Shown here piece by piece: positions 1-11,040 of a stretch of 32,821 nt of DNA. Below the pieces are notes generated by a model that saw only the letters and a program-made list of their open reading frames with translations, did not search any database and was not told where the DNA came from. The stretch spans positions 1 through 32,821 of the forward strand of contig NZ_CP061320.1 in the NCBI RefSeq assembly GCF_018688495.1, given 5' to 3'. This stretch comes from Polynucleobacter sp. Adler-ghost. GTDB taxonomy: Bacteria > Pseudomonadota > Gammaproteobacteria > Burkholderiales > Burkholderiaceae. Numbering within the stretch: the first letter of the stretch is position 1; each line of letters begins with the position of its first letter. Made by a program: the position numbers and the translations under genes.

Positions 1-17
1 ATATGGGTGTTTTTGTG

Positions 18-68
18 TTATTCACAAGTTATCCACAGGTTTTCCACGTTTTTCCAGCTTGTGGATAA
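18..68. promoter_or_regulatory. DnaA boxes upstream of dnaA
   Basis: Two plus-strand boxes match the TTWTNCACA consensus: TTATTCACA at 18-26 and TTATCCACA at 29-37. A third perfect box lies on the minus strand at 60-68, just ahead of the chosen dnaA start. Such a cluster in front of dnaA usually serves autoregulation by DnaA and may be part of a bipartite origin. The window starts inside this intergenic region, so its left part is not visible. Confidence 0.8.
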
Positions 69-103
69 CTTTATGGGATCGCTACAATGGATCCTCCAAA
101 AAT

Positions 104-1528
104 ATGAGCAACCTACAGAATCCGATTACTTTGAACTCACCTAGCCCGCTGGGGTTTTGGGACGGCGCGCTTGGCGCGCTTGCTCGCGAGCTTTCCCCCC
201 AACAATTCAAAACTTGGATCCAACCCCTGAGCTTGGTTTCTTTTGATGAAAGTGAGCAATCACTCATCGTTGGAGCCCCAAACAGATTTAAGCTTGACTG
301 GATTAAGAAAACATTCTCTGACCGCCTCCAAGAGTTGGCAGATCAGTATTTTGGCCATCCAATTAACCTCAGTTTTGTGCTGAGTGTGGAGGGTTTAGGT
401 GCCCAGACGGTGGGGGTCGCCACAACTCAGGAGCCGCCTGGGCAACAAGAGTTTGTTGTAGCTACAGACAACAACTCCACAGAAGAGCAGGCCTTTGAGA
501 TTGGGGACCACTCTAAATTGAACCCCAACCTTACCTTTGATACTTTTGTAACGGGTAAGGCAAACCAATTGGCCAGGGCTGCGTCGATCCAGGTTGCCCA
601 CAATCCTGGCACCTCATATAACCCCATGTTTTTGTATGGTGGGGTGGGTCTAGGTAAAACCCACCTTATTCATGCCATTGGGAATCACCTTTTGAAAGAA
701 AAGCCTGGCGCTCGGATTCGTTACATTCATGCCGAACAATATGTCTCTGATGTGGTTAGGGCGTATCAGCAAAAGGCTTTTGATCGCTTTAAGCGCTACT
801 ACCACTCACTTGATTTGCTGTTGATTGACGATATTCAATTTTTTAGTGGTAAATCGAGAACTCAAGAAGAGTTTTTTTATGCCTTTGAGGCGCTTTTAAG
901 CAATAAAGCTCAGGTCATTATTACAAGTGATACCTACCCAAAGGAAATGGCCGGGATTGATGACCGCCTTATTTCCCGCTTTGATTCGGGGTTAACTGTA
1001 GCGATTGAGCCGCCAGAGCTAGAGATGCGAGTTGCTATTTTAATGAAGAAGGCTTTGAGCGAAGGCATCCCCATGAGTGAGGATGTGGCCTTCTTTGTGG
1101 CCAAACACCTTAGATCTAACGTACGAGAGTTAGAGGGGGCTTTAAGAAAAATTTTGGCGTTTGTTCGTTTCCACGGCAAAGAGGTCACGATTGAGGTGGC
1201 CCGTGTGGCGTTAAAGGACCTCTTATCCATACAAAATCGACAAATTTCTGTCGACAATATACAAAAGGCAGTGGCTGATTTTTACAGCATTAAAGTTGCC
1301 GACATGTATTCCAAGAAGCGCCCCGCAAATATTGCTCGCCCCCGGCAAATTGCCATGTTTATGGCAAAAGAGTTAACACAGAAAAGCCTGCCGGAAATTG
1401 GTGAATTATTTGGGGGGCGGGACCACACAACCGTTCTGCACGCCGTTCGGAAGATTGGGGAAGAGCGCTCCCACGATGGGCAACTTAACCACGAAATCCA
1501 CGTTATCGAGCAAACCTTAAAGTCTTAG
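104..1528 (+). CDS. dnaA: Chromosomal replication initiator protein DnaA
   Basis: AAA+ initiator that binds DnaA boxes and opens oriC. The reading frame is open from a TTG at 59, but I prefer ATG 104 (474 aa): the fifteen residues before it do not look like a DnaA N-terminus, and the TTG overlaps a DnaA box. Domain I is at about residues 10-90, followed by a short variable linker. The AAA+ core shows Walker A GGVGLGKT at 179-186 and Walker B LIDD at 240-243. Domain IV ends with the DNA-binding signature [11 protein letters not shown] near 438-448. Length is normal for Betaproteobacteria. No strong Shine-Dalgarno is seen. DnaA boxes on both sides suggest autoregulation and place the origin here. 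Confidence 0.97.
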   Translation: MSNLQNPITLNSPSPLGFWDGALGALARELSPQQFKTWIQPLSLVSFDESEQSLIVGAPNRFKLDWIKKTFSDRLQELADQYFGHPINLSFVLSVEGLGAQTVGVATTQEPPGQQEFVVATDNNSTEEQAFEIGDHSKLNPNLTFDTFVTGKANQLARAASIQVAHNPGTSYNPMFLYGGVGLGKTHLIHAIGNHLLKEKPGARIRYIHAEQYVSDVVRAYQQKAFDRFKRYYHSLDLLLIDDIQFFSGKSRTQEEFFYAFEALLSNKAQVIITSDTYPKEMAGIDDRLISRFDSGLTVAIEPPELEMRVAILMKKALSEGIPMSEDVAFFVAKHLRSNVRELEGALRKILAFVRFHGKEVTIEVARVALKDLLSIQNRQISVDNIQKAVADFYSIKVADMYSKKRPANIARPRQIAMFMAKELTQKSLPEIGELFGGRDHTTVLHAVRKIGEERSHDGQLNHEIHVIEQTLKS

Positions 1529-1793
1529 GTTTTTTGCCTGTGGATAAGGTTGTGGATAGTTCAATGGATAAGTTTGGGGATTGCGTGTGGATAAATTGTG
1601 GAAAGATGGCGCTTCATGCAAAAATAGGGTGTTGATAAAAAGTTATCCAAGATTTATGAACGGTTTATACAAAAATTTTCCACAGGTTTTTTGGGTTTTA
1701 GTGGGTTGTTTTATATATAGTTTTTGACTTATCCACCGAAATAACAAGCCTTATTACTACTACTAATAAGATATATACAAGGATTTAAAAGCA
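1529..1793. other. oriC: Probable chromosomal origin oriC (dnaA-dnaN intergenic region)
   Basis: This 265-base gap carries a cluster of DnaA boxes. Perfect or consensus boxes are at 1539-1547 (minus), 1586-1594 (minus) and 1676-1684 (plus, TTTTCCACA). One-mismatch boxes are at 1551-1559, 1630-1638 and 1729-1737. To their right an AT-rich stretch (about 1705-1790) contains five trinucleotides TTA TTA CTA CTA CTA at 1751-1765. These fit the DnaA-trio pattern of unwinding elements. Position beside dnaA, box density and the AT-rich flank together support oriC; a GC-skew analysis of the whole chromosome would confirm it. The dnaN promoter must also lie here. Confidence 0.8.
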
Positions 1794-2909
1794 ATGCAAC
1801 TCGTAAACACTTCAAGGGATAGTTTATTAAAACCACTTCAGGTTGTTAGTGGCATTGTTGAACGTCGACACACTCTACCTATTTTGGCAAATCTGTTGTT
1901 TAAAAAACAGGGCGACAAAATTTCTTTTATATCAACAGATATAGAAATCCAAATCACTACGAATGCAAGTTTTGGTGTGGGTGCTGAGGATGTCACCACC
2001 ACTGTTGCAGCAAGAAAATTGCTTGATATTTTGCGCGCACTCCCCGAGGGGCCAGTGGCGCTAAACCTTAAAGATAACAAGATGGTCGTACAGAGCGGCA
2101 AAAGCCGTTTTTCTTTACAGACCTTATCCGCAACAGAGTTCCCGGTAATGCAAAGTGTTGGTGAGGTAACTGCGAGTTGGAGAATGACTCAAAAGAGTTT
2201 TCGCCAATTGGTTAGCCAAGTTCATTTCGCTATGGCGCAACAGGATATTCGGTATTACCTAAATGGAATGCTATTGGTTGTTGAGGGTAAGCAGGTAATT
2301 GCAGTGGCTACTGATGGCCATCGTTTAGCTTATTCTCAAGTTGAGTTGGCTGAGACTCCGGTGGGCTCTGGGCAAAGGCAGGAAATTATTATTCCTCGTA
2401 AAACTATTTTAGAGTGCCAACATCTACTTGAGGATTCGGATGAAATGTTGGAGATGAGTCTCACATCTAATCAAGTGAAATTTAGCTTCGGCGATATCGA
2501 ATTAATCTCAAAATTGGTGGAAGGTAAATTTCCTGATTTTCAACGGGTAATTCCTAAGGGTCACAAAAACTCACTAGTGGTTGGGCGTGATGTTCTGCAA
2601 TCTGCACTTCAGCGCGCAGCAATCTTGACAACTGATAAATTTAAGGGCGTACGTTTTTCTTTGTCACCAAATCGAATTACAGTTCAATCAACTAATGCTG
2701 AACAAGAAGAGGCGCAAGAAGAGATTGAAACCGAATACAGTGGTGATGTTGTTGAGATTGGCTTCAACGTAAGCTATTTGTTAGATGTCTTATCAAATCT
2801 AAAAAATGAAAAAATTCAAATTAGCTTAGGTGATGCTAATAGTAGTGCGGTGATTACTTTGCCTGGTTCTGAAGATTTCAAGTATGTTGTGATGCCAATG
2901 CGTATTTAA
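1794..2909 (+). CDS. dnaN: DNA polymerase III beta sliding clamp
   Basis: Ring-shaped processivity clamp that tethers DNA polymerase III and many repair proteins to DNA. The 371-residue product has the family's usual length and three-domain layout (about 1-120, 130-250, 255-371). It starts MQLVNTSRDSLLKPLQ and ends with the typical VVMPMRI tail, where the MPMR motif contributes to the partner-binding pocket. ATG 1794 is preceded by AAGGA at 1779-1783, a usable ribosome binding site. It is the second gene of the dnaA-dnaN-gyrB order and gyrB begins only 11 bases after it, so the two are probably co-transcribed. Confidence 0.97.
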   Translation: MQLVNTSRDSLLKPLQVVSGIVERRHTLPILANLLFKKQGDKISFISTDIEIQITTNASFGVGAEDVTTTVAARKLLDILRALPEGPVALNLKDNKMVVQSGKSRFSLQTLSATEFPVMQSVGEVTASWRMTQKSFRQLVSQVHFAMAQQDIRYYLNGMLLVVEGKQVIAVATDGHRLAYSQVELAETPVGSGQRQEIIIPRKTILECQHLLEDSDEMLEMSLTSNQVKFSFGDIELISKLVEGKFPDFQRVIPKGHKNSLVVGRDVLQSALQRAAILTTDKFKGVRFSLSPNRITVQSTNAEQEEAQEEIETEYSGDVVEIGFNVSYLLDVLSNLKNEKIQISLGDANSSAVITLPGSEDFKYVVMPMRI

Positions 2910-2914
2910 TTTAG

Positions 2915-5419
<2,505 letters not shown>

Positions 5420-5424
5420 TTTAA

Positions 5425-5919
5425 ATGAGTAAAAAGAAATTAGTGGCTCCAAAAATTGATCGTTCGCGTATTGTTGTTAAGTCCTCGCCTATTCATGGAA
5501 AAGGTGTTTTTGTTGCGAAGCCAATTAAAAAGGGTGACGCCATCATTGAATACAAGGGTGAGCGTATTAGTTGGAAGTTGGCTGAGAAGCGCCACCCACA
5601 TGACCCCAAAGACCCGAACCATACTTTTTACTTTTCCCTAGAAGATGGTCGCTGTATTGATGCGAAGTATGGTGGAAATGCTGCGCGCTGGATCAACCAT
5701 TCTTGCAAGCCAGTTTGCGAAACCCAAGAGGAAAGTTTTGGTGGTGAGCCCCGCGTATTTATCTACGCCAAAAGAGACCTTAGGGTAGGTGAGGAGCTTT
5801 TCTACGACTACTCCCTCGGAGTTGATGGTCGTGTAACCAAGCAAATGAAAAAGGATTATGAGTGCCGTTGTGGCGCTAAAAAATGTCGAGGCACAATGCT
5901 GTCTCTCGATAAGAAGTAA
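5425..5919 (+). CDS. SET domain-containing protein-lysine methyltransferase
   Basis: A 164-residue protein that is almost entirely a SET domain, the fold used by eukaryotic-type lysine methyltransferases with S-adenosylmethionine. The N-terminal strand GKGVFVAKPIKKGD is at 25-38, the pseudoknot motif NHSC at 91-94 and ELFYDYS with the catalytic-type tyrosine at 124-130. A post-SET cysteine cluster (C147, C149, C154) would bind zinc together with C94. All key residues are present, so it looks active. It starts five bases after gyrB and is probably transcribed with it. The substrate cannot be told from sequence; a nucleoid or ribosomal protein would be speculation. A lysine-rich N-terminus may favour nucleic-acid proximity. 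Confidence 0.9.
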   Translation: MSKKKLVAPKIDRSRIVVKSSPIHGKGVFVAKPIKKGDAIIEYKGERISWKLAEKRHPHDPKDPNHTFYFSLEDGRCIDAKYGGNAARWINHSCKPVCETQEESFGGEPRVFIYAKRDLRVGEELFYDYSLGVDGRVTKQMKKDYECRCGAKKCRGTMLSLDKK

Positions 5920-5933
5920 ATTATTTTTTCAAC

Positions 5934-6158
5934 ATGCTGTTTATTTCTATTCAGGATTTAGAGGCTGCTATTAATTATTGGCGCAGCCAATCGCCCGCAG
6001 TTGGTGAGGAACTTCACTTATGTCCAGAGGCCGCCGCTCTTGCAAAACCATATGCTCTTATGATTGTTCAGGGAGCTCAAAGGGCTTCCATGGATGTTTT
6101 GGATGAAGCGGCAAGGCTGGCAATCCAAAAATTTTTAAACGTTACCCAGGCGAATTAA
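5934..6158 (+). CDS. DUF3717 domain-containing small protein
   Basis: A 74-residue soluble protein resembling the DUF3717 family, small proteins known mainly from Burkholderiales. It begins with ISIQDLEAAINYWR, then an acidic middle rich in glutamate and alanine, and PYALMI near residues 38-43. It appears helical, with no signal peptide and no membrane segment. Function is unknown. It follows the SET gene by 14 bases on the same strand, so it may be the last gene of a dnaN-gyrB-SET transcript. No good Shine-Dalgarno precedes ATG 5934. Family assignment is from memory of the motif, not a search. Confidence 0.8.
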   Translation: MLFISIQDLEAAINYWRSQSPAVGEELHLCPEAAALAKPYALMIVQGAQRASMDVLDEAARLAIQKFLNVTQAN

Positions 6159-6259
6159 TCATTACGTCCTCAACGTTTTTAGGGTTATCGCTATATTAGT
6201 AAATCACCTCTTAGGGTATTCTCAAACTCTTGCCTATAGATGGGTATAAGGATTTGAGT

Positions 6260-7021
6260 TTGCAAGAAACAATATTAAAAACAATTGGCCTTGGAAAGAC
6301 ATTCAAGGGTTTTTCTGCGGTAAGTGATGTCAATTTAGATGTTGCTCGGGGGACTATTCACGCCCTTATTGGCCCAAATGGCGCCGGCAAAACAACTTGC
6401 TTTAACCTTCTAACAAAGTTTTTGGAGCCCTCGTGCGGCCAGATTTTATTTAATGGCTTTGATATCACCAAAGAGCGACCAGCCCAAATCGCGCGGCGCG
6501 GCGTAGTCCGTTCATTTCAAATTTCGGCAGTTTTTCCACACCTAACTGTTTTAGAGAACGTTCGTGTTGCACTGCAGCGAGGATTGGGCACCGAATTTCA
6601 TTTTTGGAAGTCTGGAAGCTCGCTAAGCGTTCTCAATGAGCGTGCTGAACAACTTTTGTGTGAGGTGGGCTTAGCAGACTTTGCTCACGAGGAAACCTTA
6701 AACCTGGCATATGGTCGCAAAAGAGCTTTAGAAATTGCCACCACCATGGCAATGGAGCCCGAACTAATGTTGTTGGATGAGCCAACACAGGGCATGGGGC
6801 ACGAGGATGTTGAGCGCGTTACCGAGCTAATTGATCGGGTTGCCAAAGGCCGCACCATTTTGATGGTTGAGCACAATATGAAGGTGGTTTCCTCTATAGC
6901 TGACCGCATCACAGTATTGCAGCGAGGCTCGGTATTGGCTGAAGGCTCCTATCAAGAGGTTTCCAACAACCCCTTGGTGGTTGAGGCTTACATGGGTAGC
7001 CACGGGGGTGATGGCACATGA
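6260..7021 (+). CDS. livG: HAAT-type ABC transporter ATP-binding protein (LivG family)
   Basis: One of two ATPases of a branched-chain amino acid-type importer. Walker A GPNGAGKT is at 38-45, a signature of the LAYGRKR kind near 149-155, and Walker B with D173-E174, followed by a switch histidine in MVEHN. The frame is open from TTG 6230, but I chose TTG 6260 because AAGGA at 6248-6252 sits seven bases before it and the protein then begins close to the conserved core. Its stop overlaps the next gene's start by four bases (ATGA), indicating translational coupling. The symbol denotes the family; the actual substrate is not proven. Confidence 0.88.
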   Translation: MQETILKTIGLGKTFKGFSAVSDVNLDVARGTIHALIGPNGAGKTTCFNLLTKFLEPSCGQILFNGFDITKERPAQIARRGVVRSFQISAVFPHLTVLENVRVALQRGLGTEFHFWKSGSSLSVLNERAEQLLCEVGLADFAHEETLNLAYGRKRALEIATTMAMEPELMLLDEPTQGMGHEDVERVTELIDRVAKGRTILMVEHNMKVVSSIADRITVLQRGSVLAEGSYQEVSNNPLVVEAYMGSHGGDGT

Positions 7022-7722
7022 GCACAATGGCATTGGAGGTTAAAAACCTCGAGTCTTGGTATGGGGAGTCTCACATTCTTCATGGCGTGAATTTTGCTGT
7101 TCGTGATGGTGAGGTGGTTACCCTTCTGGGTCGCAATGGTGCTGGTCGCAGCACTATCTTAAAAACTATCTTAGGCTTAACCAGCAAAAGAACGGGCTCA
7201 GTAGAAATTTATGGCAGCCAAACTATTGCGATGCCAACCTACAAAATTGCTCGCTTAGGTGTCGGTTTCTGCCCGGAAGAGCGCGGCATCTTTGCTAGTT
7301 TGAGTGCTGAGGAGAATTTGCTGCTCTTGCCAGAAATTGCATCTGGCGGCATGGGTTTGGATGAGATTTATGAAATGTTCCCCAATTTGTACGAGCGACG
7401 CAATAGCCCCGGTACAAGACTATCGGGCGGCGAACAGCAAATGCTCGCAATGGCACGCATTCTGAGGACGGGCGCAAAACTCCTATTGTTAGATGAGATT
7501 ACCGAAGGCTTGGCACCGGTGATCGTTCAAAAGTTGGGTGAGGTGGTTACCAGCTTACGCAACAAGGGCTTCACTATTGTGTTGGTGGAGCAAAACTTCC
7601 GCTTTGCCGCACCCTTGGCTGATCGGCATTACGTGGTTGAGCATGGCAATGTAGTTGAGGTTGTTAATCAAAATGAGCTTGCAGAAAAAGCAAGCTTATT
7701 AAATGAGTATCTTGGTGTTTAG
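7018..7722 (+). CDS. livF: HAAT-type ABC transporter ATP-binding protein (LivF family)
   Basis: Second ATPase of the importer, 234 residues, the usual length for LivF. The Walker A loop reads GRNGAGRST at 38-46: the usual catalytic lysine is arginine (R44, codon CGC). The rest is intact, with signature LSGGEQQ near residue 136, Walker B LLLLDEITEG near 155 and a switch histidine replaced by VEQNF as is usual in this family. I recall arginine at this position in some related HAAT ATPases, so it may be a subfamily trait and not damage. ATG 7018 overlaps the preceding stop, and the binding-protein gene follows after 22 bases. Confidence 0.88.
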   Translation: MSTMALEVKNLESWYGESHILHGVNFAVRDGEVVTLLGRNGAGRSTILKTILGLTSKRTGSVEIYGSQTIAMPTYKIARLGVGFCPEERGIFASLSAEENLLLLPEIASGGMGLDEIYEMFPNLYERRNSPGTRLSGGEQQMLAMARILRTGAKLLLLDEITEGLAPVIVQKLGEVVTSLRNKGFTIVLVEQNFRFAAPLADRHYVVEHGNVVEVVNQNELAEKASLLNEYLGV

Positions 7723-7744
7723 TGGTTATTTATAGGAGACATAA

Positions 7745-8968
7745 ATGAAGTTAAAGCAAATTACTGCGTGTCTGGTGGCGGCAACCTTTTTTGGTTCAAA
7801 CCCAGCATTCGCGCAAACATCTAAAGTGAGTGGTGACGTAATTAAGATTGGTGTTTTAACTGATCTCTCTTCAACGTATTCTGATTTGGCTGGTCCGGGT
7901 GCTGTGATTGCTGCAAAAATGGCGATTGCTGACTTTTCAAAAGATGGCGCGGTTATTGGTAAAAAGATTGAGCTGTTGAGTGCCGACCATCAAAACAAAG
8001 CAGATATCGCCGCAAACAAAGCACGTGAGTGGTATGACAAAGATGGTGTCGATGTGATTGTTGAATTGGTGTCTACAAACGTCGCACTCGCCGTAATGGA
8101 GGTAGCGGAACAAAAGAATAAGATTACCCTAGTATCTGGCGCCGCTTCTTTGCCAATCACCAATGAAAAGTGTACTGCTAATAACGTGCACTGGACCTAT
8201 GACACTTATGCGCTTTCAAACGGCACAGCAAAGGCTGTTGTTAAGCAGGGTAAAAAGAACTGGTATTTCCTTACTGCTGACTACGCTTTCGGAGCGGCTT
8301 TGGAGAAAGACTCAACTAACGTTGTTAATGCTAATGGCGGCAAGGTGTTGGGAACCAGTAAGCACCCATTCCCGAATAGCGATTTTTCTTCATACTTGTT
8401 GAAGGCTCAAGCTAGTGGTGCTGATGTTGTTGCCTTGGCAAACGCAGGTCAAGACACAGTTAATTCTGTAAAGCAGGCCTCAGAGTTCGGTATCAATAAA
8501 AAACAAACAGTCGTTCCTTTGTTGATGTTTATTTCTGATGTTCACTCTTTGGGTTTGAATGCAGCTCAAGGCATGTATTTAACCGAAGGTTTCTATTGGG
8601 ATAAAGATGAAAAGACGCGCGCATTCGCCAAACGTTTTATTTTGCAACATAAGCGTATGCCGACTAGCGTTCAGGCTGGTGTTTACTCATCAGTTCTTGC
8701 TTACTTAGCTGCAGTCCAAAAAGCGGGCACTGACGACACTCAAGCAGTAATGAAGGCTTTGAGATCTACCAATATTGATGATGGTTTGTTCAAAGGAAAA
8801 ATCCGTGCTGATGGTAAGTTTGAGCATGATATGTATTTGCTAGAGGTGAAGAAGCCATCTGAATCTACTAGCCCATGGGATTATTACAACGTCAAGGCGG
8901 TGATTCCAGCTGCCGAAGCAACACAACCACTTTCATTGTCACGATGCAAGTTGGTTACTAACAAGTAA
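7745..8968 (+). CDS. ABC transporter substrate-binding protein, branched-chain amino acid type
   Basis: Periplasmic solute receptor of the type 1 periplasmic-binding fold (Peripla_BP_6-like), 407 residues. A Sec signal peptide covers about residues 1-23, with cleavage likely after AFA. The mature part opens with VIKIGVLTDLSSTYSDLAGPG, the conserved first ligand-binding strand, here with a Ser-Thr-Tyr ligand loop. A strong ribosome binding site AGGAGA at 7733-7738 lies six bases before ATG 7745, consistent with the need for far more receptor than transporter. It lies between the ATPase pair and the permease pair. This receptor group binds diverse ligands (branched-chain amino acids, aromatic acids, other carboxylates), so the substrate stays open. 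Confidence 0.9.
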   Translation: MKLKQITACLVAATFFGSNPAFAQTSKVSGDVIKIGVLTDLSSTYSDLAGPGAVIAAKMAIADFSKDGAVIGKKIELLSADHQNKADIAANKAREWYDKDGVDVIVELVSTNVALAVMEVAEQKNKITLVSGAASLPITNEKCTANNVHWTYDTYALSNGTAKAVVKQGKKNWYFLTADYAFGAALEKDSTNVVNANGGKVLGTSKHPFPNSDFSSYLLKAQASGADVVALANAGQDTVNSVKQASEFGINKKQTVVPLLMFISDVHSLGLNAAQGMYLTEGFYWDKDEKTRAFAKRFILQHKRMPTSVQAGVYSSVLAYLAAVQKAGTDDTQAVMKALRSTNIDDGLFKGKIRADGKFEHDMYLLEVKKPSESTSPWDYYNVKAVIPAAEATQPLSLSRCKLVTNK

Positions 8969-8984
8969 TTGGTTTTTTATAAGC

Positions 8985-9905
8985 ATGTTTGAACTTCTTG
9001 GAATTACCCCTCAAGGGCTGGTTGCCCAGCTCTTGGTGGGGCTTATTAATGGCTCCTTTTACGCCATTCTGAGTTTGGGCTTGGCCATTATTTTTGGCCT
9101 ACTCAACATCATTAATTTTTCTCATGGTGCCCAGTACACCATGGGCGCTTTTGTTGCGTGGATTGGGTTGACTCAAGTTGGTCAATGGTTTGGCTTTCCT
9201 GAGTTCTCAATTAATTATTGGTTTGCACTAATTTTGGTGCCCTTGGTTATGGCGGGATTTGGTTTGATTCTTGAGCGCACCATGCTCAAGCGCCTTTATC
9301 ACCTTGACCATCTTTATGGCCTGTTATTAACTTTTGGATTGGCTCTCATTATTGAGGGCATGTTCCGCCATTGGTATGGAATTTCTGGTGAGAGTTATCC
9401 AGCCCCTGAACTACTGCAGGGCGCCATTCCACTGGAGTCGATTGGCATTATCTTGCCGAAATATCGCTTGTGGGTGGTGGTTGCCTCTTTAGTGGTTTGT
9501 TTCTCTACTTGGTATGTAATTGAGAGAACGAAGTTGGGCGCCTATCTTCGCGCTGGAACTGAAAATCCAAAACTACTTCAAGCATTTGGTATCAATGTCC
9601 CCCTTATGATTTCTTTGGCCTATGCTTATGGCGTTGGCTTGGCTGGCTTTGCTGGCGTTTTGGCTGCACCTATTTTTCAAGTCAACCCCTTGATGGGTTC
9701 CAATTTAATTATTGTGGTTTTTGCTGTGGTGGTGATTGGCGGCATGGGCTCTATCATGGGCTCTATTTTGACTGGCCTTGCTTTGGGTTTGATTGAGGGC
9801 CTAACCAAAGTGTTTTATCCAGAAGCATCGGGGGTAGTAATTTTTGTGATCATGGCAATCGTTTTGCTTATTCGTCCTGCTGGACTTTTCGGCCGGGAGA
9901 AATAA
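8985..9905 (+). CDS. livH: Branched-chain amino acid-type ABC transporter permease (LivH family)
   Basis: Inner-membrane permease of 306 residues with about eight hydrophobic segments. The N-terminal pattern GLINGSFYAILSLGLAIIFG followed by IINFSHG is the LivH hallmark, and GGMGSIMGSI near residue 250 is the conserved cytoplasmic coupling loop that contacts the ATPase. ATG 8985 lies 16 bases after the receptor gene, and its stop abuts the next gene's GTG start directly. It forms the heterodimeric channel with the LivM-type protein downstream. Confidence 0.93.
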   Translation: MFELLGITPQGLVAQLLVGLINGSFYAILSLGLAIIFGLLNIINFSHGAQYTMGAFVAWIGLTQVGQWFGFPEFSINYWFALILVPLVMAGFGLILERTMLKRLYHLDHLYGLLLTFGLALIIEGMFRHWYGISGESYPAPELLQGAIPLESIGIILPKYRLWVVVASLVVCFSTWYVIERTKLGAYLRAGTENPKLLQAFGINVPLMISLAYAYGVGLAGFAGVLAAPIFQVNPLMGSNLIIVVFAVVVIGGMGSIMGSILTGLALGLIEGLTKVFYPEASGVVIFVIMAIVLLIRPAGLFGREK

Positions 9906-10835
9906 GTGAACCCAAAAATAAAATTGCTTTATGGCATTTTGGTTTTAATTGCCTTGCTGATGCCTTTTCAGGACTTCATCTATTTAGTGTTTGCCATGAA
10001 GGTCTTCTGTTTCGCTCTCTTCGCTTGCGCCTTTAATTTGTTGCTAGGTTTTACTGGACTTCTTTCTTTCGGGCACGCTGCATTCTTTGGAACCTCTGCT
10101 TATATCACCGCCTATCTTTGCAAAGAGCTTGGCCTGTCCCCCGAGTTTGGAATTGTGTCGGGCGTCTTGGGCTCTGGCATCTTAGGATTTTTGATCGGCT
10201 CTTTGGCAATTCGTCGTCAAGGTATTTATTTTGCGATGGTGACATTGGCGCTTTCCCAAATGGTTTACTTTTTGGCTGTGCAACTTCCATTCACTGGTGG
10301 CGAAGATGGTATTCAGGGTGTGCCGCGTGGAATGTTGTTTGGCTTAATTAATTTAAAAGATGACGTCAGCATGTATTACTTTGTGTTGGTTATTTTCTTG
10401 CTAGCATTTGCGTTGATCGTTCGCACGGTTCACTCCCCTTTCGGCCAGGTTTTAAAGGCCATTCGCGAAAACGAGCCTCGTGCAGTTTCTTTGGGTTACG
10501 ACGTTGATCGCTTCAAACTCATTTCTTTTGTAATTTCAGCTGCGCTCGCGGGCCTTGCAGGCTCTTTGAAAACCCTAGTCTTTCAATTGGCAACACTGAC
10601 CGATGTCCATTGGCATATGTCGGGAGAGGTTGTTTTAATGACTCTGTTGGGCGGTATGGGAACCATTCTTGGCCCAGTGGTTGGTGCGGGCATTGTGGTT
10701 GGTTTGCAAAATTATCTAGCCAACATTGGATCCTGGAGCACTATTGCAACCGGATTTATTTTTGTGATTTGTGTTTTGGCCTTCCGTAGAGGTGTAGTTG
10801 GTGAAATCATCCACTTTTTTAAGAACAAGGGATGA
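9906..10835 (+). CDS. livM: Branched-chain amino acid-type ABC transporter permease (LivM family)
   Basis: Second permease of the importer, 309 residues and strongly hydrophobic. The motif FNLLLGFTGLLSFGHAAFFG near residues 43-62 and the coupling loop GGMGTILGPVVGAG near 254-267 are typical of LivM. The start is GTG 9906, immediately after the livH stop codon with no spacer, so translation probably depends on reinitiation. This is the last gene of the transporter operon; a hairpin follows at 10857-10880. Confidence 0.93.
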   Translation: MNPKIKLLYGILVLIALLMPFQDFIYLVFAMKVFCFALFACAFNLLLGFTGLLSFGHAAFFGTSAYITAYLCKELGLSPEFGIVSGVLGSGILGFLIGSLAIRRQGIYFAMVTLALSQMVYFLAVQLPFTGGEDGIQGVPRGMLFGLINLKDDVSMYYFVLVIFLLAFALIVRTVHSPFGQVLKAIRENEPRAVSLGYDVDRFKLISFVISAALAGLAGSLKTLVFQLATLTDVHWHMSGEVVLMTLLGGMGTILGPVVGAGIVVGLQNYLANIGSWSTIATGFIFVICVLAFRRGVVGEIIHFFKNKG

Positions 10836-10856
10836 GCCCTTTTTTATTAGGTTTTT

Positions 10857-10880
10857 AGTACGGCGCTGCGGCGCCGTACT
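10857..10880. repeat. Strong hairpin after livM
   Basis: A perfect 10-bp stem (AGTACGGCGC and its complement) closes a TGCG loop, 22 bases after the livM stop. It is GC-rich enough to stop or stabilise the transcript, but the T-run lies before the stem, not after it, so it is not a canonical intrinsic terminator in either direction. Confidence 0.6.
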
Positions 10881-10971
10881 CATTTAAGACTCTCAGTTCT
10901 CCATCTTAAGTGCGGCGCAGTTTTGAGCCTTGTGTATTTTTTGCCCACCCTGCTACAGAAATATTCATTTA

Positions 10972-10997
10972 AATCAATAACTTAGAAAATATTGATT
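10972..10997. repeat. AT-rich inverted repeat upstream of mnmG
   Basis: AATCAATA at 10972-10979 is matched by its complement TATTGATT at 10990-10997 across a 10-base spacer. It lies about 85 bases before the mnmG start and could be an operator or nucleoid-protein site. The remainder of the 10881-11079 gap holds no gene that I can support. Confidence 0.4.
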
Positions 10998-11024
10998 GTG
11001 CATGTTTTTACTTGGGTTTGGATT

Positions 11025-11040
11025 TGTTTCACGTGAAACC
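11025..11040. promoter_or_regulatory. parS: parS centromere site upstream of mnmG
   Basis: TGTTTCACGTGAAACC matches the chromosomal parS consensus TGTTNCACGTGAAACA at 15 of 16 positions, with a perfect palindromic core. ParB, encoded 3.4 kb downstream, would bind and spread from here. The site also overlaps a possible -35 element of the mnmG promoter. Confidence 0.9.
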
